A stretch of 64,000 bases of DNA. Source: Bacteroidota bacterium (GTDB lineage Bacteria; Bacteroidota; Bacteroidia; Bacteroidales; F082). Shown in pieces: positions 50,488 to 59,202 of the stretch; the first letter of the stretch is position 1; the number at the start of each line of letters is the position of its first letter. Location: contig JADJXJ010000001.1 of assembly GCA_016715945.1 (NCBI GenBank), forward strand, positions 2,480,001 to 2,544,000. Reading direction: 5' to 3'. The notes under the pieces were generated by a model. That model saw nothing but the letters and a program-made list of their open reading frames with translations, did no database searches and was not told the origin of the DNA. A program made the translations under genes and the position numbers.

Positions 50488-51140
50488 AATCTTTGAATCC
50501 TTGAATCATGAATCTTTGAATCCCAGCACCCGCAACCCGGAACTCCCTAATCTATCTATCCTCAACAATGGAACACAGATCACACTGATTTGGCTGATTT
50601 GCACTGTTTTTAATCTGTGACCATCTGCTCAATCTGCGTAATCAATGTTCTATCCTCAACAATAGAACGCTGATGACACGGATCAGGCTGATTTTCACGG
50701 ATAAAACTACGACAACCACGACAACTCCCACAACTACAACAACCTCCCGCATCCCGCAACTCTTAACTCGTAACTCACTTCCCGCCACCCCTCGAATCTT
50801 TGAATCCTTGAATCATGAATCATTGAATCCCAGCACCCGCAACCCGGAACTCCCTAATCTATCTATCCTCAACAATGGAACACAGATCACACTGATTTGG
50901 CTGATTTGCACTGTTTTTAATCTGTGACCATCTGCTCAATCTGCGTAATCAATGTTCTATCCTCAACAATAGAACGCTGATGACACGGATCAGGCTGATT
51001 TTCACGGATAAAACTACGACAACCACGACAACTCCCACAACTACAACAACCTCCCGCATCCCGCAACTCTTAACTCGTAACTCACTTCCCGCCACCCCTC
51101 GAATCTTTGAATCATTGAATCATGAATCATTGAATCCCAG
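50488..51140. repeat. 307-bp tandem repeat, 2.1 copies
   Basis: Copies span 50488-50794, 50795-51101 and a partial 51102-51140, with an exact 307-bp period. Each unit starts with GAATC/TTGAATC microsatellite-like DNA. A part pairable as ATCTGTG.../...CACAGAT follows, shared with 37.6 kb, and the unit ends in ACAACC-rich sequence. Threonine-rich frames inside it are by-products of the repeat. The whole stretch 50452-51179 is gene-free. Confidence 0.85.
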
Positions 51141-51175
51141 TACCCAGTACCCAGTACCAAGTACCAAGTACCAAG
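51136..51175. repeat. Heptamer microsatellite
   Basis: About six units of a 7-bp repeat (GTACCCA changing to GTACCAA). It lies directly after the end of the glycosyltransferase gene (minus strand). Confidence 0.8.
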
Positions 51176-51179
51176 AAAC

Positions 51180-52313
51180 CTATCCCCTCCCTTTCCACCT
51201 CACGCTGACCATCATTCCGGCCAATCCGGTAACAAACACATAAACCGGATACACCAACTGAAACACCACAAACCAGGCGAGCAGGTTTTTTTGTCCCGCC
51301 AGGCGGAATGCCGGCCACACCAGGGGCAGATCGGTTAAGGTTTTGAGCACAACCAATGCCACAAAAGCCAGCAGAAGAACCGGAAAAATAGTTGACAACA
51401 AGAGCGTGAAGGCCAGCAGCGCATTAAAAAGAAACACTATCAGTGCCGGCACGATAAGTTCAGGGCGGCTGTATCCACCGCTTTTCGACACCCAGCGCAT
51501 ACGTTGCCTGAAAAACAAGGCCATATCGGGTGCGGGCATGGTGACCACCATAGCTCCGGGATGCATGGCCATGCCGATTGCCTTTGAACCATAGCGCTTT
51601 AGTATGGCCTCCAGGCGAAACATATCGTCGCCCGAGGCATACTGAGGTTTCAGGGCATGGCTGTCACCTTCGTTCAATACTTTGCTACTGATCAGCATAT
51701 TGGCTCCGTTGGCCATCGAAGGTACCCCAATGCCTGCCGAACCCGCCGTTGCAGCCATAAGGCTGTTGGTTTCGGCAGCCTGAAACTTTTCGATCAGGCT
51801 TGTTGTTCTGCCAATTTTCACCGGGCCCAATACCATGAGTTTGTCACGATGTATGGCTTCGGCAAGCATGGTCTCGGCCCATTCTGGATGCGGGACGCAA
51901 TCGGCATCGGTAAACAACAGCCATTCGCCCCGGGCATGCCGGAATGCCGATTGCAGGGCAGACTTTTTTCCTGCAGCCTGATTTTCGACCACCAGTACAT
52001 TTGGCATACCCAACTCAAGGACAAGCGTTCGCGCCAGACTGGCAGAATCGTCATCGGAGCCATCGTCGGAGAGCACAATTTGCAGCTTGTGGGCCGGATA
52101 GGTCTGATTGGCAAGCGCCTGCATGAGCTGCCGCAGGTTGGAGGCTTCGTTGCGCATCGCCACAATGATGCTCAGAAAAGGATGATTGCTTTTTTTGAGC
52201 GGGACGTAATCCGAAAGGCGCTGCCAGCCTGCCAGATAGGCCAGCATCAGTATCAGATAGGCCAAAGCTGCGATACGGGTGAACAGCAGCAACCAGTATA
52301 TCAGTTCAATCAT
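51180..52313 (-). CDS. Membrane-bound family 2 glycosyltransferase
   Basis: A 377-residue processive-type GT2. One N-terminal helix (5-30) is followed by the GT-A domain: SIIVAMRNEASNL, VLSDDGSDD (nucleotide site), FTDADCVPHPEW (the DxD-like metal site) and QRMRWVSK (the QxxRW-type acceptor motif). Three C-terminal transmembrane helices cover about 280-370. It transfers a sugar to a lipid or polysaccharide at the inner face of the membrane. It overlaps the flippase-like gene by 8 nt, so the pair probably makes and exports one glycolipid. Confidence 0.85.
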   Translation of the reverse strand: MIELIYWLLLFTRIAALAYLILMLAYLAGWQRLSDYVPLKKSNHPFLSIIVAMRNEASNLRQLMQALANQTYPAHKLQIVLSDDGSDDDSASLARTLVLELGMPNVLVVENQAAGKKSALQSAFRHARGEWLLFTDADCVPHPEWAETMLAEAIHRDKLMVLGPVKIGRTTSLIEKFQAAETNSLMAATAGSAGIGVPSMANGANMLISSKVLNEGDSHALKPQYASGDDMFRLEAILKRYGSKAIGMAMHPGAMVVTMPAPDMALFFRQRMRWVSKSGGYSRPELIVPALIVFLFNALLAFTLLLSTIFPVLLLAFVALVVLKTLTDLPLVWPAFRLAGQKNLLAWFVVFQLVYPVYVFVTGLAGMMVSVRWKGRG

Positions 52314-53310
52314 CGTTGCGGATGAATTTCAGGCGGTTTACGGCAATGGCGCCCATCAGGGCAGGAAAAGCGAGGTTGATGAGCCAGAGCAGCGAGCTGG
52401 CTGCAAGCACGGCCATACCGGCTGTTGTGGAATCGTAGCCCGGATAAAACGAAAATACGGCCACAACCACCGAACCGCGTATGCCCAGTTCCGAAATGGC
52501 AATGGTGGGTATCAGGGTCATAAGCAAATAGGTGAGGCCAATCAGGGCAAGGCCGGTGTGATAGGGCACTTCCAGCCCAAACGCCCGGATAAGCAAAAAA
52601 AACTGGGTGCAATACACCAGATATCTCGCTGCCGAAAGTCCCAGCACCTGCCACAACAGCCTGTTGCTGAGCAAATCGTACACGCCCAGCAGCTGCTCGA
52701 TACGTTGCATCCGGCCCGTCCGGCGGGTAAAGATGCGCCTGAGCACAGGCAGGTTGAAATACACAAGGAACAACAAACCCATGATGATCACCAGGCCGCT
52801 GAGCACACTCAGGTAAGCCAGTGGCAGAGGTAAAAAACTGAGGATACTTATTCGGGGTATAAGCGCCAGCAAAGCCAGGACGCCGCCCAGGGCAATGATG
52901 AGCAGATGCGAAAAACTGCCGATGATGGTGAGCAGCACTGCTTCGGCAGGTTTGGCCTGGCGAAGCACAAAGATTCTTCCCAGGTAATCCCCAACCCTAT
53001 TTGGCAAAAACAGGCTGACCGAGATACCCGAAAGCACTGCGGCCAGCGCATTGCCAAAGGATACTTTTTCGAGCGGATGCATGATGAACTGCCATTTGAC
53101 GGTTTCGAGCCACAGGTTTAGGGCCAGCAACATCAAAGCAGCCATGAACATATTTCTGGGATTTCCTGGCGCAATGAGCGTTTCGATCATCCCAATCCAC
53201 TGTTCGATGCCCGTTTTGCTCAACAGCTGCCGGTAAAGAAAGACAAGGGTAAAGAGCATGATGCCCAGCCTGAGCAGGCGGTTGGCGCTTTTGCGTACCT
53301 TTGCATTCAT
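52306..53310 (-). CDS. Flippase-like membrane protein (LPG synthase TM/UPF0104 type)
   Basis: A 334-residue protein with about eight helices. ATG 53310 is preferred over a 5' extension of the frame, which would run into ruvC. The blocks FLPNRVGDYLGRIFVL and PTIAISELGIRGSVVV are those of the lysylphosphatidylglycerol-synthase transmembrane family, often encoded beside GT2 enzymes. Lipid or glycolipid movement is inferred from the family and the adjacent glycosyltransferase gene. It is divergent from ruvC, the start codons being only 22 bp apart. Confidence 0.82.
   Translation of the reverse strand: MNAKVRKSANRLLRLGIMLFTLVFLYRQLLSKTGIEQWIGMIETLIAPGNPRNMFMAALMLLALNLWLETVKWQFIMHPLEKVSFGNALAAVLSGISVSLFLPNRVGDYLGRIFVLRQAKPAEAVLLTIIGSFSHLLIIALGGVLALLALIPRISILSFLPLPLAYLSVLSGLVIIMGLLFLVYFNLPVLRRIFTRRTGRMQRIEQLLGVYDLLSNRLLWQVLGLSAARYLVYCTQFFLLIRAFGLEVPYHTGLALIGLTYLLMTLIPTIAISELGIRGSVVVAVFSFYPGYDSTTAGMAVLAASSLLWLINLAFPALMGAIAVNRLKFIRNDD
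53296..53303 (+). promoter_or_regulatory. -7 box for ruvC inside the flippase start region
   Basis: TACCTTTG matches TAnnTTTG on the plus strand, 29 bp before the ruvC start and inside the first codons of the divergent gene. Confidence 0.45.
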
Positions 53311-53332
53311 CAGGCTAAATAAGGAATTTTTT

Positions 53333-53887
53333 TTGGAAAGCGAACGCATCATCCTTGGCATCGACCCCGGCACCACCACCATGGGCTACGGCCTGATTGT
53401 GCAACAGGGTAACCGCATCCGGCTAATGGTGATGGGTGTGCTCAGGCTCAACAAATACAGCAGCCATGCCCTCAGGCTCCGCAAAATTTTCGACCGCACC
53501 ACCGAACTTATTGCACAGTACAAACCCGACGAACTGGCCATTGAAGCGCCTTTTTACGGCAAAAACGTACAGTCGATGCTCAAGCTTGGCCGGGCGCAAG
53601 GGGTGGCCATTGCTGCTGCCCTCAACCACGACATACCGGTTTTTGAGTATTCCCCCAAAAAAATCAAACAATCCATCACGGGCAATGGCAATGCCTCAAA
53701 AGAGCAGGTGGCCGCTATGCTGCAAACCCTGCTCTCGTTCGAACAAAAACCCGAAGCCCTCGACGCCACCGACGGGCTGGCAGCTGCCGTTTGTCACTAC
53801 TTTCAGGGCAAACCAACAAAAATCGAAAACACCAGCTACTCAGGCTGGAAGGCATTTCTGGAACAAAACCCTGAGCGTATGAAATAA
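53333..53887 (+). CDS. ruvC: Crossover junction endodeoxyribonuclease RuvC
   Basis: A 184-residue Holliday-junction resolvase. A TTG at 53333 is chosen as start because AAGGA (53321-53325) is a well-placed ribosome site and RuvC homology starts right after (ESERIILGIDPGTTTMGYGL). The catalytic acids are visible: Asp in GIDPG, Glu in AIEAPFYGKN, and two Asp in DATDGLAAAVCH. It cuts four-way junctions together with RuvAB. Length is normal. Confidence 0.92.
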   Translation: MESERIILGIDPGTTTMGYGLIVQQGNRIRLMVMGVLRLNKYSSHALRLRKIFDRTTELIAQYKPDELAIEAPFYGKNVQSMLKLGRAQGVAIAAALNHDIPVFEYSPKKIKQSITGNGNASKEQVAAMLQTLLSFEQKPEALDATDGLAAAVCHYFQGKPTKIENTSYSGWKAFLEQNPERMK

Positions 53888-53976
53888 AGCGGGGCAATTT
53901 TTTTGGTGTAATTAAAATCTGACTTATTCTCAAATATTCTATTAATTTCACGACCTGATAAATCAACTTTGAGACA

Positions 53977-54603
53977 ATGCATCATCGTCTGTTTCTCCTC
54001 TTTTTGTTCTTCATTTCCTCCTCAGTTTCTTATGCTCAGATGATTACACTGAATGTGAACGGGGGTTACCTTTTTGGAGACCGGTTTAATGTTTCAGGTG
54101 GCAAAGCAAAAATTGAGGGCCAGTGGGCAACCATGGGAATCATTGCAGCTGACATTGGCCAGGATCGAACAGCCGAAATCGCCTACCTGTGGCAGGAAAC
54201 AATAGGCAAACTTGATTTTTACAATGCGCAAACCAGCCTGAATGAAGCCATCAACATGCACTACATTCTAGTAGGAGCAAGTCAGCATTTTGAAACTTCA
54301 GAAAACTTGTCATTCAGTTTGGGCAGCAGGATCGGGCTGATGGTACTCGCACCCCGTAAACCGATGCTTGAAGATATTGTAAAATTTGCTGTCGGATTTC
54401 AGGCTGGCAGCCGACTGATGGTGAATTCGGGCATGGGGGTGCAATTTTCAGCGAACTTGTTTTTCCCTGTTACCGACATAGGAGGCTACTTGTGGTGGAG
54501 CCCCGGAAGCGGATCACAGATCGGACTGAGTAGTCGCATTCCGTTTGCTCAATTTGGCATGTTTGGTGGCATAATTATCATCCCTTCACAGATTGGATAT
54601 TAA
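53977..54603 (+). CDS. Putative exported beta-barrel-like protein, unrecognised
   Basis: A 208-residue protein. A signal peptide ends in SYA before Gln21. The mature part is rich in Gly and aromatic residues in alternating strands (VNGGYLFGDRFNVSGG, GGYLWWSPGSGSQIGLSSRI) and ends in a strand, as in small outer-membrane barrels. No function could be assigned. It is followed by a lipoprotein gene 10 bp downstream, so an operon is likely. Confidence 0.6.
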   Translation: MHHRLFLLFLFFISSSVSYAQMITLNVNGGYLFGDRFNVSGGKAKIEGQWATMGIIAADIGQDRTAEIAYLWQETIGKLDFYNAQTSLNEAINMHYILVGASQHFETSENLSFSLGSRIGLMVLAPRKPMLEDIVKFAVGFQAGSRLMVNSGMGVQFSANLFFPVTDIGGYLWWSPGSGSQIGLSSRIPFAQFGMFGGIIIIPSQIGY

Positions 54604-54613
54604 GCTTAACTTT

Positions 54614-55246
54614 ATGAAATTTAGATTGTTAATTTTTGCTGTTCTGTTAATTCTGACCCATGCCTGCAGCAGCAATCAGAAAATATTGAGGTCCTGGACA
54701 GCACCAGAAGCAGCAGAACTGGAATATGACAAGATATTCATAATTGCACTAACCGACAATCAGGAAATTCGAAGAATTATCGAAGATCATGTTGCAGAAT
54801 CCATCCATAAACTCAGACTGAAATCTGCAAAATCGTACGAAGTGCTACCTGAACTTGGCCTAAAACTTCAACCTACTCAAAAAGAATACTTTAAAGCTGA
54901 GATTGAAGCCACAGGCAGCAATGCAGTCTTTACCATCACGCTATTGGATGTCCTCACATCGGAGCGTTACAACCCACCTTTCTTGTCGCCACCGCCAGCT
55001 CAACTGGTTTTTTATGGCAACTTCTACGACTATTACCTATATCGCTACCCCATTATTTACAATCCTGGCTACCTTGTAACAGACAAAACCTATCTGATAG
55101 AAAGCAACCTCTATGACTTGGCTCAGGAAAATCTGGTCTGGACCACACAATCTCAGGCAGTAAATCCTGCTGGTTTAAAAACTTGGCTCAAAGGTTATTC
55201 ACGTTTAATTACCAGGCAGTTGCGGAAGGATGGGTTACTAAAATAG
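54614..55246 (+). CDS. Putative lipoprotein, unrecognised
   Basis: A 210-residue lipoprotein; ATG 54614 is used because a lipoprotein signal follows (LILTHACSS, Cys18). The first part (KILRSWTAPEAAELEYDKIFIIALT) resembles the opening of DUF4136-type envelope lipoproteins, but the match is loose. A Pro- and Tyr-rich central stretch lies near 125-155. Together with the barrel-like gene upstream it could form an envelope pair. Confidence 0.6.
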   Translation: MKFRLLIFAVLLILTHACSSNQKILRSWTAPEAAELEYDKIFIIALTDNQEIRRIIEDHVAESIHKLRLKSAKSYEVLPELGLKLQPTQKEYFKAEIEATGSNAVFTITLLDVLTSERYNPPFLSPPPAQLVFYGNFYDYYLYRYPIIYNPGYLVTDKTYLIESNLYDLAQENLVWTTQSQAVNPAGLKTWLKGYSRLITRQLRKDGLLK

Positions 55247-55277
55247 GCAGGTCAGGGCAAAATAATTGAGGCCGTGA

Positions 55278-56660
55278 TCAATCAATTTGCTGCTGTTGTT
55301 CAATCCACTTCTGGCTGAATGATTTTTTGGCAAACAATGGCAGTTCGCGTTTTGCGCCCCATTGTTTGGCCGCAAAGTAGCGCAGCACCTTGTTTTTCAT
55401 TCCCGAACCGGCCATATCCAGACGTTTGCGGTTCATCAATATCGACGAGGCCTGCTTCAACTGGAAGCGCTCATTACCAGGCACAAGCTTTTCATTTACA
55501 GCCTCTTGCCGGTTGATCAGCAACATATGGTGAAGCGGGATATTCACCGGACAAACCTGGGTGCATGCACCGCACAGGCTTGAGGCAAAACTCAGATGCA
55601 TTTGCTTTTCCTTTTCGTCGTCCAGATGCGGGCTGATGACTGCACCTATGGGACCTGTATAAGTTGTGTTGTAAGTGTAGCCTCCGATGTTTTTGTACAC
55701 CGGACACACATTCAGGCAGGCGCCACACCTGATGCATCCGAGTGCCATGCGCAGCCGCGACTTCGAAAGCAGTTTGCTCCGACCATTATCGAGCAATATG
55801 ACCACCATCTGCTGCGGACCATGGCCACCGGCAGCCGGACCGCTTACCAGCGAGTTGTACACCGTCATCAACTGGCCTGTGCCATGTGTGGCCAGCAAGG
55901 GCCAGAACAGGTCGAGGTCGTCAACCGAAGGGATCACTTTTTCTATTCCTGCCACCACAATGTGCAGCTTTGGTGTGGACATCGAGAGCAAGGCATTGCC
56001 TTCGTTTTCGGTGATTGCCACCGATCCGGTGTCGGCCACAATAAAATTGGCACCAGTGATGCCTGCTCCGGCCAAACGGAACTTTTCGCGCAGGTGTGTC
56101 CTCACAAAAGCAGTCACCTGCTCCGGGGTGCTGTTGGCTGGCAGCCCGAATTTTTCGTTAAACAAGGCCCCCACATCTTCTTTGGATTTGTGCATGGCAG
56201 GTGTTACAATGTGGTAAGGCTTTTCGCCCGCAATCTGCACAATAAATTCCCCCAGGTCGGTTTCGTGCACCGCCACCTTCTTTTTCTCCAGATACGCGTT
56301 CAGGCCAATCTCTTCGGTGGTCATCGATTTCGACTTAACCACCATCTCAATGCGTTCTTTTTCGAGCAGTGCGGCTATTTCGGCCAGGGCATCATTGGCA
56401 GTGCAGGCCCAGATGACCTTTCCGCCGGCACGTTGAAAATTGGCTTCAAACTCCACCAGGTACTGATCGAGCAAATGCAAGGCCCTGAACTTGGTATTGT
56501 AAGCGCGCTGGCGCAACAGACTAAGGTTTTCGAGCCTGGCCTTGCCTTTCAGCACTGCCTTGTCGTATTGTCCAATATTGTGATTGATGCGGCGGCGATG
56601 TTCCTGATCGAACGCCACCGCAGCTGCCTGTTTCAGAAATTCTGCCTTTTGATGCTTCAT
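55278..56660 (-). CDS. lutB: LutB/LldF-type iron-sulfur protein of L-lactate oxidation
   Basis: A 460-residue protein. Residues 65-295 form the LUD domain (the IVADTGSVAITENEG block). Two ferredoxin-type [4Fe-4S] motifs are readable as CIRCGACLNVCPVYK (near 310) and CGACTQVCPVNIP (near 365). LutB, with LutA and LutC, oxidises L-lactate to pyruvate. No lutA or lutC is adjacent, so the partner genes must lie elsewhere. The rpiB gene ends 14 bp upstream on the same strand. Confidence 0.88.
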   Translation of the reverse strand: MKHQKAEFLKQAAAVAFDQEHRRRINHNIGQYDKAVLKGKARLENLSLLRQRAYNTKFRALHLLDQYLVEFEANFQRAGGKVIWACTANDALAEIAALLEKERIEMVVKSKSMTTEEIGLNAYLEKKKVAVHETDLGEFIVQIAGEKPYHIVTPAMHKSKEDVGALFNEKFGLPANSTPEQVTAFVRTHLREKFRLAGAGITGANFIVADTGSVAITENEGNALLSMSTPKLHIVVAGIEKVIPSVDDLDLFWPLLATHGTGQLMTVYNSLVSGPAAGGHGPQQMVVILLDNGRSKLLSKSRLRMALGCIRCGACLNVCPVYKNIGGYTYNTTYTGPIGAVISPHLDDEKEKQMHLSFASSLCGACTQVCPVNIPLHHMLLINRQEAVNEKLVPGNERFQLKQASSILMNRKRLDMAGSGMKNKVLRYFAAKQWGAKRELPLFAKKSFSQKWIEQQQQID

Positions 56661-56674
56661 GCCTCAAGCTGTGG

Positions 56675-57127
56675 TTAAATTTGCTTCGGAGGAATCTTTT
56701 CAACCCTTGTCTGGTGCCTTCCGCCTTCGAATGGCGTGCTCAAAAATGCTTTGACAATCTCCCATGCCTCTTCTTTGCTCACAAACCTGCCAGGAATGGA
56801 AGCAATGTTGGCATTGTTGTGCTGCCTGGTGAGCCTGGCCTGTTCCACATTCCAACACAAGCCAGCGCGCACACCCGGATATTTGTTTGCCGTGATCTGC
56901 GCCCCGTTGCCACTGCCACACAGGATGATACCACCCGAATAGACACCATCGTTTACCGCCCTGGCCAGCGGATGAATAAAGTCGGGATAATCCACACTTT
57001 CCTCACTAAATGCCCCGAAATCAACTACTTCGAAGCCAGATTGCCGAAGTTTTTCAATTAAAAACGACTTGACGGCAAAGCCACCATGGTCGCTGGCAAT
57101 GGGTATCGTTGTGCCAAAAAGATGCAT
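56675..57127 (-). CDS. rpiB: Ribose-5-phosphate isomerase B
   Basis: A 150-residue enzyme interconverting ribose 5-phosphate and ribulose 5-phosphate. ASDHGGFAVK, VDYPDFIHPLA, the active-site CGSGNG and the GLCWNVEQARLTRQHNNANI block are diagnostic for RpiB. Length is normal. It is transcribed with lutB, 14 bp downstream, but the two reactions have no direct link. Confidence 0.93.
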   Translation of the reverse strand: MHLFGTTIPIASDHGGFAVKSFLIEKLRQSGFEVVDFGAFSEESVDYPDFIHPLARAVNDGVYSGGIILCGSGNGAQITANKYPGVRAGLCWNVEQARLTRQHNNANIASIPGRFVSKEEAWEIVKAFLSTPFEGGRHQTRVEKIPPKQI

Positions 57128-57146
57128 TGTTGATAAGAATTCAGGC

Positions 57147-57154
57147 CAAAGTTA
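57147..57154 (-). promoter_or_regulatory. -7 box for rpiB
   Basis: TAACTTTG on the minus strand matches TAnnTTTG, 19 bp upstream of the ATG at 57127. Confidence 0.45.
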
Positions 57155-57666
57155 AAGCAAAAACACCCTGCTCAGGGAATTTTGCCTGTATATGAAACCT
57201 TTAAGCCATTCAACTTTTTGAGGTATTTAACATAAATTATTGATTTTCAGAATAATTTTTTTATCAACAGCAAGATGTGGGCTATTGTTAACAATCTGTG
57301 TCGGCCTTGTTAACACATCTAAGCACACTGGCCGAAAAAGGGTGGTTTATGAACACTGTGTTCAAAAGGCGGCATTTTTTGAGTCTTTTTCCAACAGGCT
57401 GCCATGACCTTTAAGCACACTTTTTACCAACATCCGACCCATTGACAATTCACAGGCGAAAAAGTTTAGATTTGTAATTCAATCAAATAGACCCGAAGCG
57501 CTGTTAAATGACTGTTGAAAAAATCTCAAAACTCAAAAATGCAAGAAATCGGCCCGGATTTTTTCAACGAAATCAACATCACCCATCAACAACAACATAT
57601 TTTTTAAAAAATCTATTGTTAAATGAGCGCTAAACAAGCCATGGATGTCCGGGGGGGCAATTGTGG

Positions 57667-57674
57667 TATTTTTG
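57667..57674 (+). promoter_or_regulatory. -7 box for nadA
   Basis: TATTTTTG matches TAnnTTTG, 36 bp upstream of the ATG at 57711. Confidence 0.45.
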
Positions 57675-57710
57675 CACAAAACTGTTGGCAAACCTCAAAA
57701 TTGCTGAAAA

Positions 57711-58649
57711 ATGAAGCTGGTCGAAGAAATAAACCGTTTAAGGAAAGAAAAAAACGCCATAATTCTGGCACATTATTACCAGGTGCCTGAAATTCAGGAT
57801 ATTGCAGATTATGTGGGAGATAGTCTTGGCCTGGCACAAAAGGCGGCGCAGGCCAATGCCGACATGATTGTGTTTGCAGGTGTACATTTCATGGCCGAAA
57901 CTGCGAAGATTCTCAATCCGGAAAAGCTGGTCGTGCTGCCCGACCTGGAAGCCGGGTGTTCGTTGGCCGACAGCTGCCCTCCAAACGACTTTGCCCGATT
58001 TCTGGAAAATTATCCCGGACATACCGTCATTTCCTACATCAACTGTTCGGCCGAGGTCAAAGCCATGTCCGACCTCATTGTCACTTCGGGCAATGCTGTG
58101 CAACTGGTCGAATCGTTTCCCAAAGATCATCCTATCGTTTTTGCTCCCGACAAAAACCTTGGCGGATACATCAACCGCTTTACCGGCCGGAACATGGTTT
58201 TGTGGGATGGCACCTGCCAGGTGCACGACATCCTGACGGCAGAAGCCATTGTGCAGATGAAAATGGAAAACCCTGATGCTGAAATCATTGCCCACCCCGA
58301 ATGCCAGGCGCCCGTGCTGGAGCTTGCGGGCTTTGTAGGGTCAACCACAGCTTTGTTGGCCTACACAAAAATGAGCGCCTCCAAAAAGTTCATTGTGGCC
58401 ACAGAAACGGGTATCCTGCATCAGATGCAACAGGCTTCGCCCGACAAGACTTTCCTTGTGGTGCCCTCCGACGAAACATGCAATTGCAACGATTGTCCCT
58501 TCATGAAACTCAACACGCTCGAAAAACTGTATCTTGCAATGAAAAATGAGCGGCCTGCCATTCATATGGAAACACAACTCATGGACAAAGCACGCCGTCC
58601 TATTGAGCGTATGTTGGAGCTTTCGCTCAGCCTCGGTCTGATAAAATAA
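57711..58649 (+). CDS. nadA: Quinolinate synthase NadA
   Basis: A 312-residue iron-sulfur enzyme that condenses iminoaspartate with dihydroxyacetone phosphate to quinolinate, the first committed product of NAD synthesis. Three cluster ligands are readable: Cys83 (LEAGCSLADSC), a Cys near 170 (WDGTCQVHD) and a Cys near 257 in the CNCNDCPFM motif. AHYYQVPEIQDIADYVGDS at the start is diagnostic. nadB and nadC are not adjacent. Confidence 0.95.
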   Translation: MKLVEEINRLRKEKNAIILAHYYQVPEIQDIADYVGDSLGLAQKAAQANADMIVFAGVHFMAETAKILNPEKLVVLPDLEAGCSLADSCPPNDFARFLENYPGHTVISYINCSAEVKAMSDLIVTSGNAVQLVESFPKDHPIVFAPDKNLGGYINRFTGRNMVLWDGTCQVHDILTAEAIVQMKMENPDAEIIAHPECQAPVLELAGFVGSTTALLAYTKMSASKKFIVATETGILHQMQQASPDKTFLVVPSDETCNCNDCPFMKLNTLEKLYLAMKNERPAIHMETQLMDKARRPIERMLELSLSLGLIK

Positions 58650-58655
58650 TTGATT

Positions 58656-59192
58656 ATGAGGACGATTGTTGTAGTATCATTTGCGTTGGCACTGCTTTTG
58701 GCCAGCAGCTGTGCATCCAGAAATTCGCTTTACCTCAACCAGCAGCTGCGCGACAGACTAAATTCGTACAACATCAGTCCGGAACAGGTGCAGTATTACA
58801 ACGACCGGAAATTCACCCTGCAACGCAGCATTACCCGCGACGAGGCAAGGATATTGGGCGGAAAAGTGAAGTTCATAAACGGGCAGTATGTGGAACGTGT
58901 GGTAATTAAAAAGATGACACCCGGCGTTTGCGAAAATTATGGCCCTGATTTTTTGGATGTTTCCTTCGAAAATGGCGAAAACAGAAACCTGAGGTTTGTG
59001 GTCAACTACAGAGGGCAATACCAGGTTTCGGCCATTGAATGGAGAAAAGGTTTTGGCAAGGTAGCATACGATACCACGTTTTACTACATCCTACCCGGAG
59101 GCGAGCGTACACGGTTGAAAGTAAAAAAGCAGGATGTGTTTATCCTCAAGAAAGACGAGCGTGTTGCTCCTGGACGCACGGTGACCAACTGA
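58656..59192 (+). CDS. Putative lipoprotein, unrecognised
   Basis: A 178-residue lipoprotein; ATG 58656 is used, six bases after nadA ends. The signal LLLASSCAS gives a lipid-modified Cys19. The mature part is beta-rich with several Lys/Arg-charged strands (FTLQRSITRDEARI, FVVNYRGQYQVSAIEW). No family recognised. Close spacing suggests one transcript with nadA and the MORN-repeat gene 10 bp downstream. Confidence 0.6.
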   Translation: MRTIVVVSFALALLLASSCASRNSLYLNQQLRDRLNSYNISPEQVQYYNDRKFTLQRSITRDEARILGGKVKFINGQYVERVVIKKMTPGVCENYGPDFLDVSFENGENRNLRFVVNYRGQYQVSAIEWRKGFGKVAYDTTFYYILPGGERTRLKVKKQDVFILKKDERVAPGRTVTN

Positions 59193-59202
59193 ACAACAAC
59201 GT

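Larger units (their letters stand above)
57128..57710. promoter_or_regulatory. 583-bp AT-rich gap with palindromes, upstream of rpiB and nadA
   Basis: The perfect palindrome ATTGTTAACAAT lies at 57284-57295. A second TTGTTAAC at 57307-57314 starts 22 bp after the first (57285-57292), two helical turns. Two DnaA-box-like TTATCAACA sequences face each other (57128-57136 on the minus strand, 57261-57269 on the plus strand). A GTTAAATGA motif occurs twice (about 57,504 and 57,617) next to AGCGCT. This is more structure than a spacer needs, but I cannot say which protein reads it. Confidence 0.4.

Noticed and set aside
50673..51243. Two Thr-rich reading frames of about 85 codons
   Set aside because: They are the same frame read through two copies of the 307-bp tandem repeat, with no ribosome site and low-complexity composition.
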